5,235 nt of DNA from an uncultured Clostridia bacterium (GTDB lineage Bacteria > Bacillota > Clostridia > Oscillospirales > Acutalibacteraceae). Below, piece after piece: positions 1-5,235 of this stretch. The translations under genes and the position numbers were made by a program. Position 1 is the first letter of the stretch, and each line of letters opens with the position of its first letter. The notes beneath the pieces were generated by a model. That model had not been told where the DNA came from, searched no databases, and saw only the letters and a program-made list of their open reading frames with translations. The stretch covers positions 1 to 5,235 of the forward strand of contig CAMNHG010000107.1 of assembly GCA_946539105.1 (NCBI GenBank). Direction: 5' to 3'.

Positions 1-1377
1 AACAGCGTTTATGACGAGAGCTCTCCGCATTATTCGCCTGAGATTTTTAAGCTCGGTATCCCTGTTTTGGGTATCTGCTACGGCTGTCAGCTTATGGCGT
101 ATTCGCTCGGCGGTAATGTTGTATCGGCGGCTGACGATTCCGTAAGCGAGTACGGTAAAACTGTAACTAAGTACGATAAGGACTGCGTTTTATTTAACGG
201 CTTGCCCGAAAGCGGAATTTCATGGATGAGCCACCGTGACTACATCAGCGAACCGCCAAAGGGCTTTGAAATTACCGCTCATACCGCCAACTGCCCCGTA
301 GCCGCAATGGCTGATAAGGAGCGAAAGCTCTACGGTGTGCAGTTTCACCCCGAGGTTAACCATACCGAAAACGGCAGCAAGATGATTAAGTCGTTCCTCT
401 ATGATGTCTGCGGCTGTACCGGCGAGTGGAAGATGGACAGCTTTATCGACACCACAGTTGCTCAAATCAAGGAACAGGTAGGGGATAAGGGCGTTGTTCT
501 CGGACTTTCGGGCGGTGTAGATTCCTCGGTTGCCGCAGCGTTAATCAGCAAGGCAATCGGCAAGCAGTTGACCTGCGTTTTTGTAGACCAGGGATTAATG
601 CGCAAGGATGAGGGCGATTTTGTTGAGCAGACTTTCACAAAGCTGTTTGATATGAACTTTGTGCGCATTAACTGTGGCGATGAGTTCCTCGCTAAATTAA
701 AGGGTGTTTCCGACCCCGAGGAAAAGCGAAACATAATCGGCACTGAGTTTTACAATGTATTTTGGGATAAAATCCGCGACAGCTACGGTTCGGGCTTTTT
801 CGCTCAGGGCACAATTTACCCCGACCGTATTGAGAGCGGAAAGGGCGACGCGGCAAAAATAAAAACCCACCATAATCAGGTAGGCGTTCCGAAGGATATT
901 AAATTTGAAGGCATTATCGAGCCGCTAAAGGATTTGTTCAAGGACGAGGTAAGAGAAGTAGGCGAAATGCTCGGACTTCCTCACGACCTTGTTTGGAGAC
1001 AGCCGTTTCCCGGTCCGGGTCTGGGTGTAAGGGTAATCGGCGAGGTAACTGCAGAGAGAGTAAAAATCCTGCAGGAAGCCGACGCAATCCTTCGAGACGA
1101 GATGGACAAATGCGGCTACGCTAAAGAGATGAGCCAGTTTTTCGCGGTTCTTCCGGGCGTTAAAACCGTAGGAGTAATGGGAGACTCGCGCACCTACAGC
1201 GAGCTTGTGGCAATCCGCGCCGTAACCACCGACGACTTTATGACAGCCGACTGGGCAAAAATTCCATATGACATTCTCGGCAAGGTATCAAACAGAATCA
1301 TCAACGAGGTAAACCACGTCAACCGCGTAGTTTACGACATAACAAGTAAGCCTCCCGGCACGGTGGAATGGGAATAA
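1..1377 (+). CDS. guaA: GMP synthase (glutamine-hydrolysing), 5' end cut off by the window
   Basis: Cytoplasmic enzyme of purine synthesis: it converts XMP to GMP with ATP and ammonia released from glutamine. The frame is open from base 1, giving 458 residues to the TAA stop; the family is usually about 510-525 long, so roughly 60-70 N-terminal residues lie outside. The TTG at 67 is an internal leucine codon, not a start. Visible in order: the class I glutamine amidotransferase nucleophile in GICYGCQ (Cys at residue 26, bases 76-78), the rest of its triad in QFHPE (His116, Glu118), the ATP-pyrophosphatase P-loop SGGVDSS (residues 170-176, bases 508-528), QPFPGPGLGVR near bases 999-1031, and the C-terminal dimerisation domain ending RVVYDITSKPPGTVEWE. 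All key residues seen are intact. A hairpin terminator follows 25 bases after the stop, so guaA ends its transcript. Identification is very secure. Confidence 0.98.
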   Translation, partial: NSVYDESSPHYSPEIFKLGIPVLGICYGCQLMAYSLGGNVVSAADDSVSEYGKTVTKYDKDCVLFNGLPESGISWMSHRDYISEPPKGFEITAHTANCPVAAMADKERKLYGVQFHPEVNHTENGSKMIKSFLYDVCGCTGEWKMDSFIDTTVAQIKEQVGDKGVVLGLSGGVDSSVAAALISKAIGKQLTCVFVDQGLMRKDEGDFVEQTFTKLFDMNFVRINCGDEFLAKLKGVSDPEEKRNIIGTEFYNVFWDKIRDSYGSGFFAQGTIYPDRIESGKGDAAKIKTHHNQVGVPKDIKFEGIIEPLKDLFKDEVREVGEMLGLPHDLVWRQPFPGPGLGVRVIGEVTAERVKILQEADAILRDEMDKCGYAKEMSQFFAVLPGVKTVGVMGDSRTYSELVAIRAVTTDDFMTADWAKIPYDILGKVSNRIINEVNHVNRVVYDITSKPPGTVEWE

Positions 1378-1402
1378 ATTTCTAATATAGAATTATAGTC
1401 AA

Positions 1403-1440
1403 GCCGCCAAGTGGGATATTTTCCTGCTTGGCGGCGTTTA
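1403..1440 (+). terminator. Intrinsic terminator after guaA
   Basis: A perfect 9-bp GC-rich stem pairs 1403-1411 (GCCGCCAAG) with 1427-1435. It can continue inward through two G-T wobbles and three more pairs (1414-1416 with 1422-1424), leaving a 5-base loop at 1417-1421. It is followed by the T-rich stretch GTTTATATTT. It lies 25 bases after the guaA stop and separates guaA from the downstream AT-rich cassette. The U-tract is interrupted, but the stem is strong. Confidence 0.88.
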
Positions 1441-1507
1441 TATTTGCTTAATCAGAATAGCTCTTTTTTATCAATATAAGAAAGTAATAATAAAACAAAA
1501 TATCTGC

Positions 1508-1537
1508 GACAATATGTAATATATACTTGACAATATG
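1508..1537. repeat. 9-bp direct repeat GACAATATG, 21-bp period, at the -35 region
   Basis: GACAATATG occurs at 1508-1516 and again at 1529-1537, with starts 21 bp apart, about two turns of the helix. The second copy overlaps the proposed -35 hexamer (1527-1532). Such spacing places both copies on one face of the DNA and is typical of paired protein-binding sites, so an operator role is plausible. That role is inference; the repeat itself is exact. Confidence 0.5.
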
Positions 1538-1555
1538 AAAATGATATGATACAAT
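1527..1555 (+). promoter_or_regulatory. SigA-type promoter of the membrane protein/XRE cassette
   Basis: A perfect -35 TTGACA (1527-1532) is followed after 17 bp by TACAAT (1550-1555, five of six matches to TATAAT). A TG at 1547-1548 gives the extended -10 common in Gram-positive bacteria. Transcription should start near 1562, leaving a leader of about 50 bases before the ATG at 1614. The leader carries AAGGAG at 1601-1606, seven bases before that ATG. Near-consensus strength suggests a promoter held down by a repressor. Confidence 0.85.
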
Positions 1556-1561
1556 CATTTT
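1538..1561. promoter_or_regulatory. Perfect 8-bp dyad over the -10: candidate operator
   Basis: AAAATGAT (1538-1545) and ATCATTTT (1554-1561) form an exact inverted repeat with an 8-bp centre. The dyad brackets the extended -10 and the start point. A dimeric XRE-type protein bound here would block RNA polymerase, and such a regulator is encoded two genes into the transcript (2130-2327), so autorepression is the natural model. The sequence is AT-rich, so chance cannot be excluded; it has no U-tract and only two G-C pairs, so it is not a terminator. Confidence 0.5.
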
Positions 1562-1613
1562 ACAGCAAGAGATATAAGCTTTTTCTGTAATAATTTATTG
1601 AAGGAGAGTTATT

Positions 1614-2129
1614 ATGAATTTCAGTGTTTTATTACCGGTTATTATTGCCGTTGCTGCGATTTTGATTGTCATTATAGCGCGGTTAAAAAACAAAAACAAG
1701 GCAAGTTACGATGAACGGCAGACATTAGCGAGATATTCAGCATTTAGAACATCGTTTATATTTTTACTGTTTTATTGCCTTATTTGCGCGACATTGTATA
1801 TCCTTGATATAAAATGGAGCAACACTGCTGTACAAATGTTTATCGGGTGCATACTATCTTTTTCGTTATTTATCGCTTTGTGTATTTTGAAAGACGCTTA
1901 TTTTTCAGACACACCAAAAAGAAATGTATCTTCTGTAATATTCTTCTTTCTTTTCGGAATAATGACTTTATACTATTTTATTTCAGGATTTGCTAAAGGA
2001 AACACTCTTTTTATGAACGGACAAATTTCAACACTCGCTTTGTGGTTAATCTTTTCAATTTGTTTATTTGTCTTGGGAATAATAGCGTTAATAAAATTAA
2101 TATTAGACAAGCGCAGATCGGAGAGTTAA
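1614..2129 (+). CDS. Five-helix membrane protein with DERQ motif, partner of XRE regulator
   Basis: A 171-residue integral membrane protein without a recognised enzyme motif. Hydrophobic segments are at about residues 5-22, 47-64, 73-92, 106-124 and 138-163. A short basic cytoplasmic-type loop (RLKNKNK, 23-29) precedes SYDERQTLAR (31-40), and the C-terminus is charged (DKRRSES). A DERQ-like motif after the first helix is, as I recall, common in small membrane proteins encoded beside YozG-like HTH regulators. The ATG has a good site, AAGGAG, seven bases upstream. Its stop TAA (2127-2129) directly abuts the ATG of the regulator, indicating translational coupling. The gene is AT-rich (14 of 60 bases G+C at 1921-1980), unlike guaA, which hints at separate origin or relaxed composition. 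Possible roles, all inference: sensor or sequestering partner of the regulator, or a transporter-like or envelope stress protein. I cannot assign a named family with certainty. Confidence 0.85.
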   Translation: MNFSVLLPVIIAVAAILIVIIARLKNKNKASYDERQTLARYSAFRTSFIFLLFYCLICATLYILDIKWSNTAVQMFIGCILSFSLFIALCILKDAYFSDTPKRNVSSVIFFFLFGIMTLYYFISGFAKGNTLFMNGQISTLALWLIFSICLFVLGIIALIKLILDKRRSES

Positions 2130-2327
2130 ATGAAAAATCTTAAACTGAAAAGCGCGCGTGCTGCTCTTGACCTTTCTCAGCAGCAGCTTGCCGAAAAAGT
2201 GGGCGTCAGCCGTCAAACTATTAATGCTATCGAAAAAGGGGATTATAATCCGACAATCAAGCTGTGCGTTGCAATTTGCAAAGTGCTCGGAAAAACGCTT
2301 GATGATTTATTCTGGAATGAATTATAA
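2130..2327 (+). CDS. Small XRE/Cro-C1 family transcriptional regulator (YozG-like)
   Basis: A 65-residue protein that is essentially one HTH_3 domain. Helix 2 is SQQQLAEKVG (residues 16-25) and the recognition helix is SRQTINAIEKG (27-37), followed by the family-typical YNPTIKLCVAICKVLGKTLDDLF. There is no sensor or oligomerisation domain, so signal input must come from elsewhere; the co-encoded membrane protein is the obvious candidate. Its ATG lies immediately after the upstream stop codon, with GGAG at 2120-2123 inside the preceding gene, six bases from the start. It probably binds as a dimer at its own promoter, where an 8-bp dyad covers the -10 (1538-1561). The HTH assignment is firm; the target sites and ligand are inference. 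Confidence 0.95.
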   Translation: MKNLKLKSARAALDLSQQQLAEKVGVSRQTINAIEKGDYNPTIKLCVAICKVLGKTLDDLFWNEL

Positions 2328-2357
2328 GCTCTTTTATTAAATTACGAGGAGAATACT

Positions 2358-2531
2358 ATGATACCAAACGACCCTATGATTTTACTAAGTTTTATAAACA
2401 CAAAGCTGCGTGACGAGTATAAGAGCCTTGATTTACTCTGCGATGATTTGCAGATTGACAAGGCTGAGCTTGAAAGCAAGCTGTCGGCGGTTGATTACAC
2501 GTACAATTCAGAGCTAAACCGCTTTGTTTAG
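2358..2531 (+). CDS. DUF4250-like small protein, 57 residues
   Basis: Begins MIPNDPMILLSFINTKLRDE and ends DYTYNSELNRFV. I recognise the pattern: start xxPxDPxxLLSxxNxKLRD, a middle LDxLCxDLxxDKxEL, and an end DYxYxxExNxFV is characteristic of the DUF4250 family of uncharacterised small proteins in Firmicutes. The predicted fold is helical and soluble, with the segment at residues 24-44 resembling a small HTH-like helical pair; that is a guess from pattern alone. The start is supported by GAGGAG at 2346-2351, six bases before the ATG. It follows the XRE gene by 30 bases with no hairpin between, so it may be the third gene of the same transcript. Its TAG overlaps the stop codon of the convergent membrane gene by four bases (2528-2531). 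Function unknown. Confidence 0.88.
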   Translation: MIPNDPMILLSFINTKLRDEYKSLDLLCDDLQIDKAELESKLSAVDYTYNSELNRFV

Positions 2532-3229
2532 TTATACCAGCTTTTTGCTACCCTTTTATTAAGCTCAATATAACCCCACGATAAAAAATACGCGCTTGCG
2601 TAGATTATAACTCCCGCAAGCAAAATATACCACAGCGGACGCGTATTTACCTCTAAAAACGAGTAGGGAATTTCACTTTGCGGAATAACTCCCCAGAGTA
2701 TCAGGCTTATTATAATAACCGAGTAAATTGTAATCAGTGCCGAACCGTTAAATCGCATAACCGGCTTGATTTTATTGCTCGGCGGCTCCGCGATTAAAAA
2801 TGAAATTATAGTCAAAGCAGGAATTATCACGTGCATATTAAACGAATCGTACTTTAATATATCCGGCTTGTCAGGGACAAAGGGGAAGAGAGACATTAAA
2901 ATTACAAACGCGATTATGCTCTCGGTGACAACGGACGTAAGGCGCAAAAAATAAAACTTTTCGAGCTTAATATCCTCGCCTTTGATAATCTCCATAAGGC
3001 TGATAACTGCCGTAACGAGCGAGATAATTGATGTAAAGACCGTGCCGTTAATCGTCATAAACCTAAAGTCCGAAAGAAAATCCCAGTTCATATCCCTTAC
3101 AACAGATATAAAAAACGAGCAAAAGCCCAAAATCGAGATAGTTAAGCTGATTAAAATATTAAGCTGCTTTTTGTATTTAAAACGGTAATCCTTGTATTCT
3201 GTGTTTTCGGCTGTTGATACTGCGTTCAT
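2528..3229 (-). CDS. Six-helix membrane protein, possibly Pr6Pr/FAR-17a/AIG1-like
   Basis: A 233-residue membrane protein with a charged N-terminal tail (about 22 residues) and six hydrophobic segments near residues 23-44, 61-82, 98-118, 131-147, 163-182 and 199-219. Three places fit the Pr6Pr/FAR-17a/AIG1 pattern: FRFMT before helix 2 (where the family has FxYFT, Thr59 here), NMHVIIPAL opening helix 4 (family His-x-x-x-Pro, His133 here), and IPYSFLEV before helix 6. In the eukaryotic relatives AIG1 and ADTRP, a Thr and a His at such positions are the catalytic pair of lipid (FAHFA) hydrolysis; whether that applies here is inference. The family call is from memory of motifs only. The ATG at 3229 has AGGAG at 3238-3242, eight bases upstream. 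A terminator at 3291-3331 isolates it from thrH, so it should have its own promoter in 3243-3290, though I found no convincing one. Confidence 0.88.
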   Translation of the reverse strand: MNAVSTAENTEYKDYRFKYKKQLNILISLTISILGFCSFFISVVRDMNWDFLSDFRFMTINGTVFTSIISLVTAVISLMEIIKGEDIKLEKFYFLRLTSVVTESIIAFVILMSLFPFVPDKPDILKYDSFNMHVIIPALTIISFLIAEPPSNKIKPVMRFNGSALITIYSVIIISLILWGVIPQSEIPYSFLEVNTRPLWYILLAGVIIYASAYFLSWGYIELNKRVAKSWYN

Positions 3230-3290
3230 TAAAACTGCTCCTAAATCGTTATCACATATTAATGATTTGCAAAATTAAATAATCTATTCA

Positions 3291-3331
3291 AAAAAAGTGC
3301 CATTCCCAAATCAGTAGGAATGACACTTTTT
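3291..3331 (-). terminator. Intrinsic terminator after thrH, reading leftward
   Basis: The arms 3292-3306 and 3317-3331 pair over 14 positions with one C/A mismatch (3300/3323), around a 10-base loop (3307-3316). Read on the - strand the hairpin is followed by an unbroken run of T (complement of the A run at 3290-3296), a textbook tail. It lies 16 bases beyond the thrH stop. The + strand side also ends in five T, so some bidirectional action is possible, but no + strand gene needs it. Confidence 0.9.
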
Positions 3332-3346
3332 ATGTATTGTTTTATA

Positions 3347-3946
3347 TTAAAGCTGTTCTTTGATAGCCGCTAAAAGCTCGTCATAGGTTTCAAAGGCAGG
3401 GAGGTCGGGGTTATCCTTCTTGATAGAGTCAGGGCTCTTGAACAAAAATCCCGCCTTGCTCGCTCTAATCATAGCGAGGTCATTATAGCTGTCACCGCTT
3501 GCAACGGTCTCAAAACCGATTGACTGCAGAGCCTTAACGGTGGTGTACTTTGACTTTTCGCATCTCATCTTAAAGTCCGTAACCTCGCCGTTTTCCGCAA
3601 CAACAAGCGAGTTGCAGAAGATTGTGGGATAGCCGAGCTTTTTCATAAGCGGAGCGGCAAACTGAGTAAATGTGTCGCTTAAAATAATAACCTGACAGAG
3701 CGACTTAAGCTCGTCTAAAAACTCCTTTGCGCCGGGCATAGGGTCGATAGTCGCGATAACGTCCTGAATCTCCTTAAGTCCGAGTCCGTGTTCCTTCAAA
3801 ATATTAAGTCTGTAGCGCATCAGCTTGTCATAATCTGGCTCGTCACGCGTAGTCTTTTTAAGCTCGGGAATGCCCGAAGCCTCGGCAAACGCAATCCAAA
3901 TCTCGGGAACAAGTACGCCCTCTAAATCCAAACATGTAATAACCAT
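3347..3946 (-). CDS. thrH: ThrH: phosphoserine phosphatase / phosphoserine-homoserine phosphotransferase
   Basis: A 199-residue cytoplasmic HAD-superfamily enzyme. Pseudomonas ThrH, of about 205 residues, dephosphorylates phosphoserine and can pass the phosphate to homoserine, linking serine and threonine synthesis. The opening TCLDLEGVLVPEIWIAFAE is nearly the ThrH signature: Asp7 is the nucleophile, and Glu9 replaces the second Asp of the usual HAD DxD motif, as in ThrH. Next come TTRDEPDYDKLM (cap region, about residues 32-43), motif II ILSDTF (Ser90), lysines near 131-133 for motif III, and motif IV GDSYND (151-156, metal-binding Asp152 and Asp156). The start is the ATG at 3946: AAAGGA (3956-3961) lies nine bases before it. 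An in-frame TTG at 3955 would touch the ribosome site and is rejected. It lies 33 bases downstream of the CobW-like gene with no terminator, so both are probably co-transcribed. SerB is the alternative, but the DLEGVLVPE motif favours ThrH. Confidence 0.93.
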   Translation of the reverse strand: MVITCLDLEGVLVPEIWIAFAEASGIPELKKTTRDEPDYDKLMRYRLNILKEHGLGLKEIQDVIATIDPMPGAKEFLDELKSLCQVIILSDTFTQFAAPLMKKLGYPTIFCNSLVVAENGEVTDFKMRCEKSKYTTVKALQSIGFETVASGDSYNDLAMIRASKAGFLFKSPDSIKKDNPDLPAFETYDELLAAIKEQL

Positions 3947-3955
3947 TTTAATCAA

Positions 3956-3961
3956 TCCTTT
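3956..3961 (-). promoter_or_regulatory. Ribosome binding site that fixes the thrH start
   Basis: On the - strand this reads AAAGGA. It lies nine bases before the ATG at 3944-3946 but zero bases before the in-frame TTG at 3953-3955. The shorter protein starting MVITCLDLEG also matches the short N-terminus of known ThrH, so the ATG is the start. Confidence 0.75.
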
Positions 3962-3979
3962 CGCAAATCCAATATATCA

Positions 3980-5235
3980 TTACTTGGCATTTTCGTCAAT
4001 ACACTCGTCAAGCGCGTTAATAATCGCCTTTTTGTCCATCTTTCTGCCGATAAATACCAGCTTGTTAATTCTGTCGCCGTAAACCGGGTGCCAGGTTGCG
4101 GCAAGGTCGGGGTTCATAGCGAGAATTTCCTTGCGTTCTTTTTCGGGGAAAGCCGCAATCCAGTCGCCGTCATCGGTAGCGGTCTTTTGCTTGCCGCTCT
4201 GCTCAAACACATAGGCGGTGTTGGGGTTCTCCTTAATCCAGAACAAGCCCTTGGCTCTGATAACCTCTTTAGGCCATTTTTCAAATACAAACTGCTCAAA
4301 TTTGCTCTTTACAAACGGCTTAACGTTTTGATATACAAAGGTGCCGATGCCGTATTCCTCGGCTTCGCCTTCCTCGTGATGATGGTGATGGTGGTGATGA
4401 TGACCGTGGTGGTGTTCTTCTTCATCGTGGTCGTGATGATGCTCATGATGCTCATGATGTTCATGATGCTCGTCATGGTCGTGGTCATGATGCTCGTGGT
4501 GTTCTTCCTCTTCCAAATCCTCAGAGTTTTCGCCCTCAAGCTCCATAGCCTTCATCCAGCCTGCGCTTGTAGCGGCTTTCTCAAAGTCAAAGCGGTGTGT
4601 TTCGAGAATCTCGGCAACATCAACCTTGCCGTAGTTTGTCTCAATAATCTTAGCCTCGGGCTGTAACGCTCTGATAACCTCGAGAACGTCAGCCTTTTCC
4701 TGCTCGTTAACATCGTCAATCTTGTTGAGGATAATGGTTGTGCAGAACTCAATCTGCTGAATAAGCAGGTTTTCAATGTCTTCCTCGTCAAGGTTTTCAT
4801 TTAAAAGGCTTGAACCCGAGCCAAACTCGTCAGCCATTCTCTTTGCGTCAACAACGGTCGCCACGTTGTCAAGATAAGCGACTGCCGGCAAGCCCTGAGA
4901 TTGTCCGCTTCCGTCGAGCATACAAATTGAACCGGCGATAGGACCTGGCTCGCAAATTCCCGAAGCCTCAATTAGGATATAGTCAAACCGTCCTGACTGC
5001 GCAAGCTCAATAATCTGCTTCATCAAGTCAACCTTTAAAGTACAGCAGATACAGCCGTTTGAAAGAGGTACAAGGTTTTCGTCCTTCTGAGTTACCGCGC
5101 CGCCCTTGGTGATTAATGACGCGTCAATGTTAACCTCGCCGATGTCATTAACGATAACGGCAACCTTGTAGCCCTCCTGGTTTGCCAGCACGTGATTAAG
5201 CACTGTTGTTTTTCCTGCTCCGAGGTATCCTGTCA
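3980..5235 (-). CDS. COG0523/CobW-family GTPase, probable metal chaperone, N-terminus cut by the window
   Basis: G3E-type P-loop GTPase of the family of YjiA, CobW and ZagA, which deliver metals (zinc, cobalt, others) to client proteins using GTP. The frame is open to the right edge, giving 417 residues here; about ten N-terminal residues are probably missing. The GTG at 5203 is an internal valine. Counting from the edge: Walker A TGYLGAGKTT (1-10), metal-binding CxCC in SNGCICCTLK (Cys61, 63, 64), Walker B region ILIEASGICEPGP (86-98), guanine-specificity motif NKID (170-173), a His-rich linker (245-286), then a CobW C-terminal domain (about 295-411) with WHPVYGDRINKLVFIG. All GTPase motifs are intact. 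It precedes thrH by 33 bases, and its promoter is outside the window, so regulation (for example by Zur) cannot be judged. The metal and client are unknown; zinc or nickel/cobalt are likeliest given the His tract. Confidence 0.96.
   Translation of the reverse strand, partial: TGYLGAGKTTVLNHVLANQEGYKVAVIVNDIGEVNIDASLITKGGAVTQKDENLVPLSNGCICCTLKVDLMKQIIELAQSGRFDYILIEASGICEPGPIAGSICMLDGSGQSQGLPAVAYLDNVATVVDAKRMADEFGSGSSLLNENLDEEDIENLLIQQIEFCTTIILNKIDDVNEQEKADVLEVIRALQPEAKIIETNYGKVDVAEILETHRFDFEKAATSAGWMKAMELEGENSEDLEEEEHHEHHDHDHDEHHEHHEHHEHHHDHDEEEHHHGHHHHHHHHHEEGEAEEYGIGTFVYQNVKPFVKSKFEQFVFEKWPKEVIRAKGLFWIKENPNTAYVFEQSGKQKTATDDGDWIAAFPEKERKEILAMNPDLAATWHPVYGDRINKLVFIGRKMDKKAIINALDECIDENAK
4376..4501 (-). 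repeat. Low-complexity His-rich metal-binding tract within the CobW-like gene
   Basis: It encodes 42 residues, of which 28 are His and nearly all others Asp or Glu, ending in nine consecutive His. His codons are a mix of CAT and CAC, so the tract is not a pure trinucleotide run. It sits between the GTPase and the C-terminal domain, the usual place for His-rich linkers in COG0523 proteins, and probably stores or hands over metal ions. Its antisense strand is ATG/GTG-rich, which creates a spurious hydrophobic reading frame. Confidence 0.93.
4442..4468 (-). repeat. Three 9-bp tandem units coding His-His-Glu
   Basis: On the + strand CTCATGATG occurs at 4442-4450 and 4451-4459, then TTCATGATG at 4460-4468; in the - strand frame each unit codes His-His-Glu. 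The near-identical units suggest growth of the tract by slippage in 9-bp steps, which keeps the reading frame. Flanking units are related but diverged. Confidence 0.75.

Noticed and set aside
67..69. TTG as start of guaA
   Set aside because: The frame is open upstream to base 1 and encodes conserved GuaA sequence (NSVYDESSPHYSPEIF); starting here would remove most of the glutaminase domain.
220..743. Two - strand reading frames of 81 and 93 residues inside guaA
   Set aside because: They lie antisense to a strongly conserved gene, show no recognisable domain and no convincing ribosome site.
2328..2357. Terminator between the XRE gene and the DUF4250-like gene
   Set aside because: The 30 bases are AT-rich with a short T run but form no GC-containing hairpin.
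3243..3291. - strand promoter for the 2528-3229 gene (TTGAAT at 3286-3291 as -35)
   Set aside because: No acceptable -10 lies 16-18 bases downstream, and the hexamer overlaps the terminator tail; a promoter is expected in this gap but I cannot place it.
3953..3955. TTG as start of thrH
   Set aside because: It directly touches the ribosome binding site; the ATG nine bases downstream has proper spacing and gives the N-terminus expected for ThrH.
4088..4666. 192-residue + strand reading frame, very rich in Met and Val, resembling a membrane protein
   Set aside because: It is the antisense of the CobW-like gene; the Met/Val run is only the complement of the His codons (CAT/CAC read as ATG/GTG), and there is no domain of its own.
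5201..5203. GTG as start of the CobW-like gene
   Set aside because: The frame continues to the edge and encodes the Walker A motif TGYLGAGKTT, which is essential; the GTG is an internal valine.

Overview
The window looks like chromosomal DNA from a Gram-positive anaerobe of the class Clostridia, probably an Oscillospiraceae/Ruminococcaceae-type gut bacterium. The grounds are strong purine-rich ribosome binding sites, moderate G+C in the core genes, a DUF4250-type small protein (a family I know mainly from Clostridia), and a small YozG-like XRE regulator paired with a membrane protein. This placement is inference; no rRNA or other marker is present to settle it.

Layout, left to right. (1) Positions 1-1377, + strand: the 3' seven-eighths or so of guaA (GMP synthase), cut by the left edge and closed by a strong hairpin terminator. 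(2) Positions 1441-1613: an AT-rich control region with a near-consensus extended -10 promoter, a 9-bp direct repeat touching the -35 and a perfect 8-bp dyad over the -10. (3) Positions 1614-2531, + strand: a compact run of three genes: a five-helix membrane protein with a DERQ motif, a 65-residue XRE/Cro-type repressor that starts on the base after the preceding stop codon, and a 57-residue DUF4250-like protein. (4) Positions 2528-3229, - strand: a six-helix membrane protein with features of the Pr6Pr/FAR-17a/AIG1 family, whose stop codon overlaps that of the DUF4250 gene tail to tail. (5) Positions 3291-3331: a terminator acting leftward. (6) Positions 3347-5235, - strand: thrH (HAD-type phosphoserine phosphatase/homoserine phosphotransferase), preceded by a COG0523/CobW-family GTPase metallochaperone with a CxCC motif and a 42-residue His-rich linker, cut by the right edge. 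These two genes lie 33 bp apart and probably share a transcript.

Functionally, the outer parts are housekeeping or metabolic (purine synthesis, serine/threonine phosphate chemistry, metal handling). The middle, 1441-2531, looks like a small self-regulated, membrane-linked regulatory cassette. It is AT-richer than guaA: 23/60 and 14/60 G+C in two sampled 60-base blocks of the membrane gene, against 36/60 in one block of guaA. It is the least understood part of the window. No tRNA, rRNA, CRISPR array, insertion sequence or riboswitch was recognised.
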